From an uncultured Flavobacteriales bacterium (lineage in GTDB: Bacteria; Bacteroidota; Bacteroidia; Flavobacteriales; Flavobacteriaceae): a stretch of 64,000 bases of DNA. The translations under genes and the position numbers were made by a program. Below the pieces are notes generated by a model, which worked only from the letters and a program-made list of their open reading frames with translations, searched no databases and was not told the DNA's origin. Shown in pieces: positions 26,611 to 35,643 of this stretch (positions are counted from its first letter, which is position 1; every line of letters begins with the position of its first letter). The stretch is from NCBI GenBank assembly GCA_913058295.1, contig CAJXRD010000001.1, positions 1 through 64,000 on the forward strand, given 5' to 3'.

Positions 26611-26680
26611 AATTAGAGTCAAAATTTAACGAGCAAATATAAATAAATTGAATCAAAACTTAACGAGCAAGTACAAAAAA
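26611..26680. repeat. Imperfect 34-bp tandem duplication over the start of the polymerase-like gene
   Basis: Two copies at an offset of 34 bases share AGTCAAAATTTAACGAGCAA-like sequence (26617-26636 and 26651-26670). The second copy holds the proposed TTG start and the first codons of the gene at 26648. Confidence 0.6.
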
Positions 26681-27895
26681 AAGATCGGTTTTTTTCTTTT
26701 GATTTTATTAGTATTAACAATTCCTTTAAAGGAAGATATTAATACTAAAATATTTATTTCATTAACTGCTTTTAGTTTATTTTTTGCAATTAAAGAAAGA
26801 TCATTTAATATTAAAAAATTAAAGAATTATTTACCATTTTTAATTTTTTATTTATTCGTCATTCTTAGTTTAACTTATAGTAGTAATATTAAATATGGAA
26901 TAGATTTAAGTGTAAAATTATTGCCCCTAATCGCCCTTCCATTTATTTTTAGTGTTATTGAAATTTCTAGGAAAGAATTTTTTATTCTCATTAAAATTAT
27001 AATTGGTTGGGTATTAATTTTAGCGCTTTTTTCTCATTATACTGTAATAAAAAAGCTAATTGATAATAATGATATATTATACAATATTGTAAGAATGGAA
27101 TACTCTTACAAAGCCTTAGCTGATGAAGCTATTGGTATTCATAGATCTTATTATGCTTACTATGTTATTACTACAGTCATATTTTTAACTTTTTTAACCT
27201 TTTTTAAAAAATATAAAAAAGCATTGTTGTTTTTAGCAATATTATATTTAAGTTTTTTTGTATTTCACTTGTCGGTTAGAACTGCATTATTAGGGCTGTT
27301 TGTCGTGATTAATTTATTTATTTTACTATATTATATTAAGCAGAATAAATTAAAAAGAGGGATTACTTATTTAATTTTGTTTTACATTATTGTAGCTGTA
27401 ACTGGCTATAATGTAAGAGTTACAAGATATCGGTTTCAGCAAATTTTTGGCTTTACTTTTCATAATGGACCACGTCATGATGATGGGCAAGACAAATTAA
27501 ATCAATGGAAGTCTTCTATCGATGCTAATAATAATTTCTTTTTCGGAAATGGAATTGGAGATGCTAAAGAATCAATTATTGATTCATATGTAAAACATAA
27601 GATGTTTAAAGATGCAAATAGAAAATTTAATGCACATAATCAATATATACAAACTTATGTTGGGCTAGGTATTTTAGGACTATTACTGCTTTTTTGGATC
27701 TTTTATTATTATTTTATTTTCTTTATAAAGAATAAGTTTTATTTAGGTTATATGTTTATGGTCGTTTCTGGTATATTATTTATAACCGAATCCTATCTTG
27801 AAAGGCAAAAAGGAGTTGTTATTTTTACTCTTTTTATTTGTTTGTTTGTAAACATTGTTGAAAATAAAGTAAATTTATCTAGCCGAGACCTCTAA
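26648..27895 (+). CDS. O-antigen ligase/polymerase-like membrane protein
   Basis: A 415-residue protein with about eleven membrane helices. No ATG is available near the N-terminus; TTG at 26648 is the best start because it leaves the first membrane helix (residues 13-25) complete. The C-terminal outer loop has FNAHNQYIQTYVGLGILGL, the WaaL/Wzy motif, and a TESYLERQKG end shared with the protein at 23695-24924. The gene is inverted relative to its neighbours, overlaps the convergent gene at 27875 by 21 bases, and starts inside a local duplication; it may have been moved here. Confidence 0.82.
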   Translation: MNQNLTSKYKKKIGFFLLILLVLTIPLKEDINTKIFISLTAFSLFFAIKERSFNIKKLKNYLPFLIFYLFVILSLTYSSNIKYGIDLSVKLLPLIALPFIFSVIEISRKEFFILIKIIIGWVLILALFSHYTVIKKLIDNNDILYNIVRMEYSYKALADEAIGIHRSYYAYYVITTVIFLTFLTFFKKYKKALLFLAILYLSFFVFHLSVRTALLGLFVVINLFILLYYIKQNKLKRGITYLILFYIIVAVTGYNVRVTRYRFQQIFGFTFHNGPRHDDGQDKLNQWKSSIDANNNFFFGNGIGDAKESIIDSYVKHKMFKDANRKFNAHNQYIQTYVGLGILGLLLLFWIFYYYFIFFIKNKFYLGYMFMVVSGILFITESYLERQKGVVIFTLFICLFVNIVENKVNLSSRDL

Positions 27896-29131
27896 GTCAT
27901 TCCTAAAAGGCATGGCTAATAGTATAAATATCCACAAAAAATTAAATTGATATACCATCGAATTAGTTATACATATTATTAATATCATAATAAAGAAATA
28001 AAATCTTGATTGCTTGGAAAGATATGTGGCCAAGTAATAATACATTAATATAAAAAATACAATAAAAAATACCCCATATTTCGCATATAAAGTAAGGTAC
28101 AAATTGTCAATGTAAATATTGTAATCATCAATGTGGTCTCTCCATGTAAACCAAGGTATAAAAAAAGTTTGTCCAAAACCAGTTCCAATAAAATATTCAC
28201 TGATGCTATAAGATTTAACAGTTTCTATAAAAGGTGAATATCTATTAACTAAACTTTCAATTATCGTTTCTGCCTTATATAGTTTTTGAAATCTAAAAAG
28301 AGGCGATAATTCGTTTGCCCTATTAATAAAATAAGATAGTATTAAAAATAAAAAACCAAAAATTGAGGCAAATATCTTTATTTTTTTAAGTGACAATTTT
28401 GATAAATAATATATAATTATTATTACAAGTATGCTAAATAATAATGTTCTGTTACCAGTATATAAAGTTGGTAATAATACTAACAATATAATTTTTAAAG
28501 AAAGCTTTTTTGATTGAAAAATGGAACTTAATAAATATATAATACCAAAATAATTACCTATCGTTTCATACCTAAACTCATTAATTGTAAAATATTTATC
28601 ATCAGTAAGTACCAAATGAAGATTGTATTTTATTAACAAATAAAAGAATAATGTACTAATAATAAAGTAATATAAAATGAGTCTTTCACAAAACCTCTTA
28701 GTTAATATGCTTTTTAATTTATCCTTATAATAATCAATAAATAAAAAGCTTAAAAAGATTAACACAAATGGTTTAATATCTTTTAAAACATTTATTGCCA
28801 AAACATCTTTAACAGGATCAATTAAAAAATAAATAAAATAAAGGATGATAAATAATAGAATCAGCATTAAACCATCAAAAGTATTTCTCTTAACTTTTCT
28901 GAAGAAAAGTGCTTTTCTTAAAAATAGAAATACTAGAGGTATAAAGAAAAAATAATAGATAGAAACCTGATATTTTAGGTGGTAAACTAGAATTACTTTA
29001 GTTATAGGCAATAGAGTTGTTAAATAAATAAACCCCTTTAAAGCGTTTTCTTTATAGGCTAAATTGGAAGCAGAAACAACACCCAATATAAAAAATATTA
29101 TAGAAAATGATGTATAAAATATATTATCCAT
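27875..29131 (-). CDS. Wzy-like polysaccharide polymerase candidate
   Basis: A 418-residue protein with about eleven to twelve membrane helices, very rich in Ile, Leu, Phe and Tyr. Near the C-terminus a loop reads DNLYLTLYAKYGVFFIVFF, which resembles the D/H-N-x-Y-L...G end of O-antigen polymerases. Its length and helix pattern fit Wzy proteins, which vary widely in sequence. It lies four bases after the next membrane gene in the same unit. Confidence 0.7.
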   Translation of the reverse strand: MDNIFYTSFSIIFFILGVVSASNLAYKENALKGFIYLTTLLPITKVILVYHLKYQVSIYYFFFIPLVFLFLRKALFFRKVKRNTFDGLMLILLFIILYFIYFLIDPVKDVLAINVLKDIKPFVLIFLSFLFIDYYKDKLKSILTKRFCERLILYYFIISTLFFYLLIKYNLHLVLTDDKYFTINEFRYETIGNYFGIIYLLSSIFQSKKLSLKIILLVLLPTLYTGNRTLLFSILVIIIIYYLSKLSLKKIKIFASIFGFLFLILSYFINRANELSPLFRFQKLYKAETIIESLVNRYSPFIETVKSYSISEYFIGTGFGQTFFIPWFTWRDHIDDYNIYIDNLYLTLYAKYGVFFIVFFILMYYYLATYLSKQSRFYFFIMILIICITNSMVYQFNFLWIFILLAMPFRNDLEVSAR

Positions 29132-29134
29132 AAG

Positions 29135-30310
29135 TTAATTAGGGGTTCTTAAACTACTTAATACAACCAACAAATATAATGCAACTGGTGCGTTGTTAAA
29201 ATAGGTGCCAGACAACATTGCAATAATAAGCAAAAAAACTATCTGAATTTTTCCAAATTTCACGATTTTTTTAAAAGAGATGATTTTTTTAAAATAAAAA
29301 TATAAATATAAAAAACTACCTATAATTCCCCAGAACAAAAAAACATCAAATAGTTCAAATTCTACTCTATACTTTACAAAGTCAGTGCCACCAAATAAGT
29401 AATTTAAGAATGACCAATTTTCGGTAATAACAGGAATAAAATTTTCTTTTAATCTTAAATTCCTGTAAGATGTTAACATAGTAATTAGATCATAATTTTC
29501 ATAAACTCTAAAAAGGGTATCATATTTATTTTTCAGAAAATTAATTATTAAATTAATGTTAGATACAATAACAATAATTGAAATAGAAGCGAACAAATAA
29601 AATAGTTTTAGCTTATAAATTTTCTTTACAAAAAATAAATGTATTAGCGTTAGTAACAAAAATAATAACAGTGCTTTAGTACCAACTAACAAACTAGCAA
29701 TTATAACTATTAAGAGTTCTAATTTATTTTTATTATACTTGATATATTGATAAGAAAAATAGGTCAATGCTAAAGCATAAAAAAAGGTGGTTATACTTGG
29801 CACCATAAACAAACCATTAAATCCAAACCTGCTACTATATGTCCGAAATATTATTAAATTAAAAAAAAATCCAATAATAATAAAAAAGCTATTTATAAGA
29901 ACTATTTTCTCATAAACCTTTAAATGCATTTTAGACTTAAATTTAAAAGGATAGTCTATAAAATAAAGAATTAAAAAAAAAACAAAAATATATCTAGAAG
30001 AATATATCAAGTTTTTAAAGAAGTTGCTATTTAATCCATTTGTGTTAAATGTGTATTGTCCAATTAGAAAGATTATAGACATGATCATTAAAAATAATAA
30101 AATAGACTTTCTCTTTTTATTAAAATTAACTAATGCAATATATAATGACAAAAGGATAAAACCTCCTTTTATTAAAGCACTATAATTATGAAATCCAGCA
30201 TGAAAATAATAAGCTATTTTAGTAAAAGCTTCAGATAAATAAAAAACAATAAGCAACATCGAGAGTTGTATGTCTTCGTTGTTTTTTATCTTATAAAGAA
30301 TTTTATACAA
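29135..30310 (-). CDS. Wzy-like membrane protein, second candidate in the same unit
   Basis: A 391-residue protein with about eleven membrane helices. A periplasmic loop followed by VEFELFDVFLFWGIIGSFLYL is a pattern often seen at the end of EpsG/Wzy-like polymerases. Sequence outside the helices is poorly conserved and no ligase HNQ motif is present. It lies between the acyltransferase gene and the polymerase-like gene at 27875, all close-packed on the minus strand. Confidence 0.65.
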   Translation of the reverse strand: MYKILYKIKNNEDIQLSMLLIVFYLSEAFTKIAYYFHAGFHNYSALIKGGFILLSLYIALVNFNKKRKSILLFLMIMSIIFLIGQYTFNTNGLNSNFFKNLIYSSRYIFVFFLILYFIDYPFKFKSKMHLKVYEKIVLINSFFIIIGFFFNLIIFRTYSSRFGFNGLFMVPSITTFFYALALTYFSYQYIKYNKNKLELLIVIIASLLVGTKALLLFLLLTLIHLFFVKKIYKLKLFYLFASISIIVIVSNINLIINFLKNKYDTLFRVYENYDLITMLTSYRNLRLKENFIPVITENWSFLNYLFGGTDFVKYRVEFELFDVFLFWGIIGSFLYLYFYFKKIISFKKIVKFGKIQIVFLLIIAMLSGTYFNNAPVALYLLVVLSSLRTPN

Positions 30311-30315
30311 AATAA

Positions 30316-30804
30316 TTATAGGCTTTTAATAACTCGAGCAGGGTTTCCACCAACAAGTGTATTCTTGGGAACATTCTTATTTACTAATGAATTAGCTCCA
30401 ATAATTGAATTACTTCCTATTGTAACTCCTGGCAAAACTATTGTGTTTGCCCCAATCCAAACATTATCTTCAATAAGCACTTTTTTCATTGAGTATCCCT
30501 GTAATCTAATTGGGATATCTTTTTTTTTATAATTATGATTTTGGCTATAAATAATCACATTTGGTCCAATTAATACATCATTACCTATTTCGATATAACC
30601 TGAAGCATTAAGCACACAATTTCTATTTATTGATACATTGTTGCCAACTATCAATTTACTTGGGAAATCTATATGCGTATTTGCCCAAATTGTAACATTA
30701 CTGCCATATTTATATGGTAATAAAAAATTCCTTAATCGACATCCTGTCCTTCCGGGAACTCCCTTTATAATGGCATTTATCCATAATTTTATCTCAAACA
30801 TCAT
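30316..30804 (-). CDS. Hexapeptide-repeat acyltransferase (LbH family)
   Basis: A 162-residue protein with the left-handed beta-helix hexapeptide pattern: GNNVSINRNCVLNASGYIEI, GNDVLIGPNVIIYSQNH (with the His expected at the acetyl transfer site), EDNVWIGANTIVLPGVTIG and SIIGANSLVNKNVPKNTLVGG in two runs, ending NPARVIKS. This is the WcaF/maltose-O-acetyltransferase type, which acetylates sugars with acetyl-CoA. It overlaps the flippase gene by four bases, so the acyl group is probably put on the repeat unit before export. Confidence 0.9.
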   Translation of the reverse strand: MMFEIKLWINAIIKGVPGRTGCRLRNFLLPYKYGSNVTIWANTHIDFPSKLIVGNNVSINRNCVLNASGYIEIGNDVLIGPNVIIYSQNHNYKKKDIPIRLQGYSMKKVLIEDNVWIGANTIVLPGVTIGSNSIIGANSLVNKNVPKNTLVGGNPARVIKSL

Positions 30805-32018
30805 GCTTTTTTTATCTGTTTCATAATATTATATTTCCAAATAAAAATTCTACTTAACCAAAATAATAAAACGATGAAAGCTATATACTCTAGTTTATCC
30901 AACTTACGGAAAAACAAGAATAAAATTGCAAAAATACTAACAATAGATTGAACATTTGCTTTCCTAATAGTTATAACTTCTCCTCTTGCTCCTAATATTG
31001 CTGAATATAAGCTATAATTTAGTTTTAATATTCCTGTAAATATAAAAATAATAACAATCATAATATTATTCTTAATATTGATATGTGGAATAATCTCAAA
31101 TTGGTTTGAAATAATTGAGCAAATAACTAAGAACCCTCCAAATAATACTCCAAAAAAATTAAGCATTACTAGTTTTTTTCCAATCTTTATTTCTGACGAT
31201 TGATTTTTATAAAAAACTAGTTCCTTAAAACCAATATACCCTTGTAACAAAGAAAAAGGAAATATAAAAATGGTTGCTAAAAAAAAATACTCGCCTAATT
31301 CTACTGCTCCAAAATTAACTTTAATAAAAAACCGATCCCAAAAACTAATGATGGAAATTGTAAACATTGCAATAAAAAAATTTAAAGCAAATGAATATAT
31401 TTTTTTTGGAACCTCAACAATACTATACTCAAAATGTATCTGCTTAAATGTAAAATACGATTGAAGTATTAGTAGTAATAATAAGCAATAACTAAACAAT
31501 TTAATGAATGATTCTAAATCAATTTTATAAATATAAACACCTACAATAGCCAGAAGTATAAGAACAAATTTCCAGTTATTCAACATAAACTGTGAAATAA
31601 GAAAAGATGAGTTTAATCTAAAAATATTATATAGAAATATTGATGCGGTTACTGAAAGAGTACAAATTATTATATATATACTATTAACATCTAAACTGGA
31701 AAAAAAACTCATAAAACCAATTGAACCAAGCAATCCAAATATTACCCAAATAAAAAGAATGATTATTATTAGTTTTTTACTCGTCCGTATTTTTCTATTA
31801 TCAACAGCTTCCGAAATTCTCAAAAAAACTTGCTCAAAACCTAATAAACCAAAGGTGCCTAATAATTGTATATATGAAATAAACAAAGAGTATTCCCCAT
31901 ATTGTACTGGAGTAAGCGCCACTTTAAAAATAATATTTACAAAAAAAACAGCTACAGCTCCCATAACTATAACTGAAAATGAAGTATGCTTTTTAATAAA
32001 TATCCGTAGGTTCTTCAT
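30801..32018 (-). CDS. Wzx-type oligosaccharide flippase
   Basis: A 405-residue protein with about twelve membrane helices spread evenly through the chain, the build of MATE-like polysaccharide transporters. The N-terminus has TSFSVIVMGAVAVFFVNIIF and LTPVQYGEYSLFISYIQLLG in separate runs; VQYGEYSL is close to the L-x-x-x-x-Y-G motif of Wzx. It would flip lipid-linked repeat units across the inner membrane. It is the only flippase candidate in the locus. Confidence 0.85.
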   Translation of the reverse strand: MKNLRIFIKKHTSFSVIVMGAVAVFFVNIIFKVALTPVQYGEYSLFISYIQLLGTFGLLGFEQVFLRISEAVDNRKIRTSKKLIIIILFIWVIFGLLGSIGFMSFFSSLDVNSIYIIICTLSVTASIFLYNIFRLNSSFLISQFMLNNWKFVLILLAIVGVYIYKIDLESFIKLFSYCLLLLLILQSYFTFKQIHFEYSIVEVPKKIYSFALNFFIAMFTISIISFWDRFFIKVNFGAVELGEYFFLATIFIFPFSLLQGYIGFKELVFYKNQSSEIKIGKKLVMLNFFGVLFGGFLVICSIISNQFEIIPHINIKNNIMIVIIFIFTGILKLNYSLYSAILGARGEVITIRKANVQSIVSIFAILFLFFRKLDKLEYIAFIVLLFWLSRIFIWKYNIMKQIKKA

Positions 32019-32280
32019 GTTTTAATTCAACTCTAAGCTTATTAAACGGGAGGTTCATATTATTTTTGTTCTATTCAAATTTAAAACTTTCAAGAACACC
32101 TCCATTATTTAAAATCACTAATTTATAATTTTAGATGTTTTTATTATTATTTAATACAAATCTACAGGACTATCATCAGTTTTCTGGTTTAAAAATCAAC
32201 TAGTATACTAATAAGCAACAGATAACACCAATCCAAATAGTTATAAAATAAGTGTAATTGAAATTTGAATTATATTGAAT

Positions 32281-32760
32281 CTAAAAATTCTTTTCTAAAA
32301 TCAATTGTTTAATAAATTCTGATATAACATTTGAATTATTAGGACTTATGGATTCATCACTTTCTAAATTTTTATGCTTTAAATAATCAAAAAGTTCATC
32401 TTTAGTCGTCGCTGTATAAACCCCCTTAAGTTTTGCCATCCATTTTAAACCATCGGCTTGATGATCGTTTCTATGCTCATTTAATTTTAATTGTCTGTTA
32501 ACTACAATAATAGGAGTCATTAATTCTTTAGCCGTAAATATATTACCCATTCCAGCGTGTGAAACAAATATGGAAGATTCTTTAACCATAGCAATATATT
32601 CATCATTTTTAAAATACTTTTTGTATTCTATATGTTTTGGTAAATAGGAACCTTCGGCAATTTGAGCTATTACTTTTTCTGAATTGATCTTTGCCCATTC
32701 ATCCATGTATTTGATCAAACGATCAAAAGCTAATTGAGTTCCTACTGCAACAAATATCAT
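32281..32760 (-). CDS. Alg13/PssE-like glycosyltransferase subunit
   Basis: A 159-residue protein equal to the C-terminal half of a GT28-type enzyme: MIFVAVGTQLAFDRL at the start, and FVSHAGMGNIFTAKELMTPI (about residues 66-85), the donor-sugar-binding region, plus NEHRNDHQ. Alone it is not a full enzyme; it pairs with the Alg14-like protein encoded just upstream, which overlaps it by four bases. Such pairs (PssD/PssE, Cps14F/G) transfer a hexose or hexuronic acid to the lipid-linked intermediate. The 262-bp gap to the flippase gene shows nothing clear. Confidence 0.9.
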   Translation of the reverse strand: MIFVAVGTQLAFDRLIKYMDEWAKINSEKVIAQIAEGSYLPKHIEYKKYFKNDEYIAMVKESSIFVSHAGMGNIFTAKELMTPIIVVNRQLKLNEHRNDHQADGLKWMAKLKGVYTATTKDELFDYLKHKNLESDESISPNNSNVISEFIKQLILEKNF

Positions 32761-33215
32761 AATAAAGCGCCTTTAAACATTATTTTTTCATCAACTAAAT
32801 TTTCCCATTGTGTAAGAAAAATAGTCACATGATTTTTAACTAATTTTCCTGATAAGGAAAGTTCTTTAGTATTAGCAATACTATCTATCCAAATAGTTTT
32901 ACATGGCAACCATTTTGCAAGCAAAACAGCAATTGCTCCAGGAGCTGCTCCTGTAGAAATTATGTACTTTGGTCTATTAAATAAGATTATTTTAATTAAT
33001 TGAAAAGAAAGAATAATTAGTTTAAGTTTTGTCTTTGCACTTGCATCTATAATCGAAATGTTATTTGAAGAATCATCATCGCTTTTTGTAAATTGATTAT
33101 TAGGATTGACATACACAATATTGAAAATTTCTTCTAAAGGTTTACAAATCTTTTGTAACTCTATCCAATGTCCTCCTGGTGATGATATAGCTATAATTTT
33201 TAATCTCTTTTTCAT
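32757..33215 (-). CDS. Alg14/PssD-like glycosyltransferase subunit
   Basis: A 152-residue protein equal to the acceptor and membrane half of a split GT28-type transferase: IIAISSPGGHWIELQKI at the N-terminus (S-x-G-G-H-x-x-x-L) and YIISTGAAPGAIAVLLAKWL near residue 95, with IWIDSIANTKELSLSGK after it. It anchors and completes the Alg13-like partner encoded next, with an ATG/stop overlap of four bases that couples their translation. Confidence 0.9.
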   Translation of the reverse strand: MKKRLKIIAISSPGGHWIELQKICKPLEEIFNIVYVNPNNQFTKSDDDSSNNISIIDASAKTKLKLIILSFQLIKIILFNRPKYIISTGAAPGAIAVLLAKWLPCKTIWIDSIANTKELSLSGKLVKNHVTIFLTQWENLVDEKIMFKGALL

Positions 33216-33287
33216 TTAACCTACAAAATATAAAATCTTACTATTAAATTGGTTCTACAATGGATTTAGTATAGGAAAATATTAATT

Positions 33288-34493
33288 TTAATCTAAACTA
33301 TTCACAAAATCTAAAACTATTTTGTCATTAATGTCTATATTAATAAACTCATTATGTCTTACTAAAAAAACTACAATATCTGCTTTTTTGATAGCATCGT
33401 TTACTAAAATAATATCAAATTCGTTGTATTCTTTAACATTAGGTTCTACTGCTAAAACATGAAAATCATCACTAATTAGTGTTTTTGTTACCAATAATGC
33501 TGGTGACTCTCTTAAATCATCAATATTTGGTTTAAAAGCCAAGCCCATACAAGCAATGATTGGATCTCTTTTGTTTTCTATTTTAAAAGCCAAGGCTTTA
33601 TTCTTTATTTTTTCTATAACCCATTCTGTTTTATAATTGTTAGCTTCCCTCGATTTTTTAATTAAAGGACTTTCATCAGGAAATTCAGAAACAATAAACC
33701 ATGGATCTACTGCGATACAATGGCCTCCAACTCCTGTGCCAGGGTTTAAAATATTTACTCTTGGATGTTTATTTGCTAAAGCAATCATATGCCATACATT
33801 GATACCTGCCTTATCACAAATAATTGATAATTCGTTTGCAAATGCTATTTGATTATCTCTTGAAGCATTTTCCACTAGTTTTACCATTTCAGCTGTTTTA
33901 GCATTAGTTGGGTGCAAGGTACCCACCACAAAATGTTTATAGAAAGCAATTGCTTTTTGTGTAGAGGCTTCATCAATACCACCAATAGCTCTATCGTTAT
34001 GCTTTAATTCGTGTAATATATTTCCCGGTAAGACTCGCTCAGGGCAATATGCTAAATAAATGTTCCCTTTTAATTCAGGCCTTTCTTCATAAATAAGATT
34101 TTCCATTTTACGTGTAGTACCAACCGGGCTTGTTGATTCTAAAATCACTAAAGCTCCTTTTCTAAGTGTTGGAATAATGCTTCTTACAGCTGAAGCTACA
34201 AATGAAAGATCTGGCTCATGATCGCCTTTAAAAGGGGTTGGAACAGCAATTAAATATGCATCTGAAACTATTGGGACTATCGATGCTTTTAAATTTCCAT
34301 CTTTTACAACTTTATGAACTAACCCATCTAGATCGGGTTCAACGATATGAATCTCACCTTTATTAATAGTGTCTACAACACTTTGGTGAATATCTACTCC
34401 TGTTACTTTTAATCCTCTACTAGCTATTAAAGCTGCTGTTGGAAGACCTATATAACCAAGGCCCATCATAACCACACTGGGTTTGTTCTCCAT
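33288..34493 (-). CDS. wecC: UDP-N-acetyl-D-mannosamine dehydrogenase
   Basis: A 401-residue nucleotide-sugar dehydrogenase. NAD site MMGLGYIGLPTAALIASRG, catalytic Cys in PGTGVGGHCIAVDPWF (about residue 260) and C-terminal domain with CMGLAFKPNIDDLRESPA. The HCIAVDPWF form, rather than the SCFPKD form of Ugd, marks the WecC group, which makes UDP-ManNAcA. It lies one base after wecB, which makes its substrate, so the pair is one module. Confidence 0.94.
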   Translation of the reverse strand: MENKPSVVMMGLGYIGLPTAALIASRGLKVTGVDIHQSVVDTINKGEIHIVEPDLDGLVHKVVKDGNLKASIVPIVSDAYLIAVPTPFKGDHEPDLSFVASAVRSIIPTLRKGALVILESTSPVGTTRKMENLIYEERPELKGNIYLAYCPERVLPGNILHELKHNDRAIGGIDEASTQKAIAFYKHFVVGTLHPTNAKTAEMVKLVENASRDNQIAFANELSIICDKAGINVWHMIALANKHPRVNILNPGTGVGGHCIAVDPWFIVSEFPDESPLIKKSREANNYKTEWVIEKIKNKALAFKIENKRDPIIACMGLAFKPNIDDLRESPALLVTKTLISDDFHVLAVEPNVKEYNEFDIILVNDAIKKADIVVFLVRHNEFINIDINDKIVLDFVNSLD

Positions 34494-34494
34494 A

Positions 34495-35616
34495 TTATAA
34501 TTCCTTAATATAATTTACAATCCTAGAAGTTGCTTTTCCATCTCCATAAGGATTATGTAGCATACTCATACTGTTATAATATGTAGAATCGCTTATTAGT
34601 TTTTGTGTTTCTTCTATTATTTTATGGGTATTTGTACCCACTAAAAGTACCGTTCCCTCTTCTACAGCTTCGGGACGTTCAGTAGTGTCTCGAGTTACTA
34701 AAACCGGTTTTCCTAGACTTGGAGCCTCTTCTTGAATTCCTCCACTATCCGTAATAATAAGATAGGATTTTTCCATCAACCAAATAAAGGCTGCATAGGC
34801 TAAGGGTTTTACTAAAAATATATTTGCAAAGCCTGTAAGTAATTCATGAACTGGCTTTTCTACATTTGGATTTAAATGTACTGGGTATATTATCTGCACC
34901 TCTGGGTTATTTTCTGCAATAGTTTTTAAAGCCGAGCAAATATTTAATAATCCTTGTCCATGATTTTCTCTTCGATGTCCTGTTACTAAAACAATTTTAT
35001 TATTAAAATCTAAAATTTCTTTTAAATTTTCAATCTCCGATTCTTTAAAGTGATTTGAGTTTACTTTATCAATACCAAACAATAACGCATCTATTACTGT
35101 ATTTCCTGTTACTATGACTGATTCTTTTTTAGTGTTTTCTTGTAATAAGTTAGCCTTTGATAACTCTGTTGGAGCAAAATGATAGTCTGCTATTTTACCT
35201 GTAAGTTGCCTATTAAATTCTTCTGGAAAAGGATATTTTCTATCGAAAGTACGCAATCCTGCTTCAACATGACACACTTTTGCGCCACTGTAAAAAGCTG
35301 CAATTCCTACTGCCATAGAAGTTGTAGTATCTCCATGAACATAAACAAAATCTGGATTTACTTCTTCCAAAACAGGTTTCATTCCTTCTATAATTGTTGC
35401 TGTTAAGCTATATAGATTTTGATTAGGTTTCATTACGTTTAAATCATAATCAGGTGTGATTTCAAAAAATTCTAATACCTGATCTAACATTTCTCGATGC
35501 TGTGCAGTAACACATACTTTTGTTATAAACTTAGGATCTGCTAAAAAAACTTTTACTAAAGGAGCCATTTTTATGGCTTCAGGGCGTGTGCCAAATACAA
35601 TTAAATTAATTTTCAT
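34495..35616 (-). CDS. wecB: UDP-N-acetylglucosamine 2-epimerase
   Basis: A 373-residue non-hydrolysing epimerase: IVFGTRPEAIKMAPLVKVF at the N-terminus, HVEAGLRTFDRKYPFPEEFNR in the middle (E and the FPEE motif), VTGHRRENHGQG and ITDSGGIQEEAPSLGKPVL in the UDP-binding half. It makes UDP-ManNAc from UDP-GlcNAc in the cytoplasm for the WecC enzyme encoded next. Confidence 0.97.
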   Translation of the reverse strand: MKINLIVFGTRPEAIKMAPLVKVFLADPKFITKVCVTAQHREMLDQVLEFFEITPDYDLNVMKPNQNLYSLTATIIEGMKPVLEEVNPDFVYVHGDTTTSMAVGIAAFYSGAKVCHVEAGLRTFDRKYPFPEEFNRQLTGKIADYHFAPTELSKANLLQENTKKESVIVTGNTVIDALLFGIDKVNSNHFKESEIENLKEILDFNNKIVLVTGHRRENHGQGLLNICSALKTIAENNPEVQIIYPVHLNPNVEKPVHELLTGFANIFLVKPLAYAAFIWLMEKSYLIITDSGGIQEEAPSLGKPVLVTRDTTERPEAVEEGTVLLVGTNTHKIIEETQKLISDSTYYNSMSMLHNPYGDGKATSRIVNYIKEL

Positions 35617-35643
35617 ATTAAATGATAGCTGAATAATTAAATC

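Noticed and set aside
32019-32280. Possible lost gene between the flippase and Alg13-like genes.
   Set aside because: All frames are short and interrupted, and no motif was recognised.
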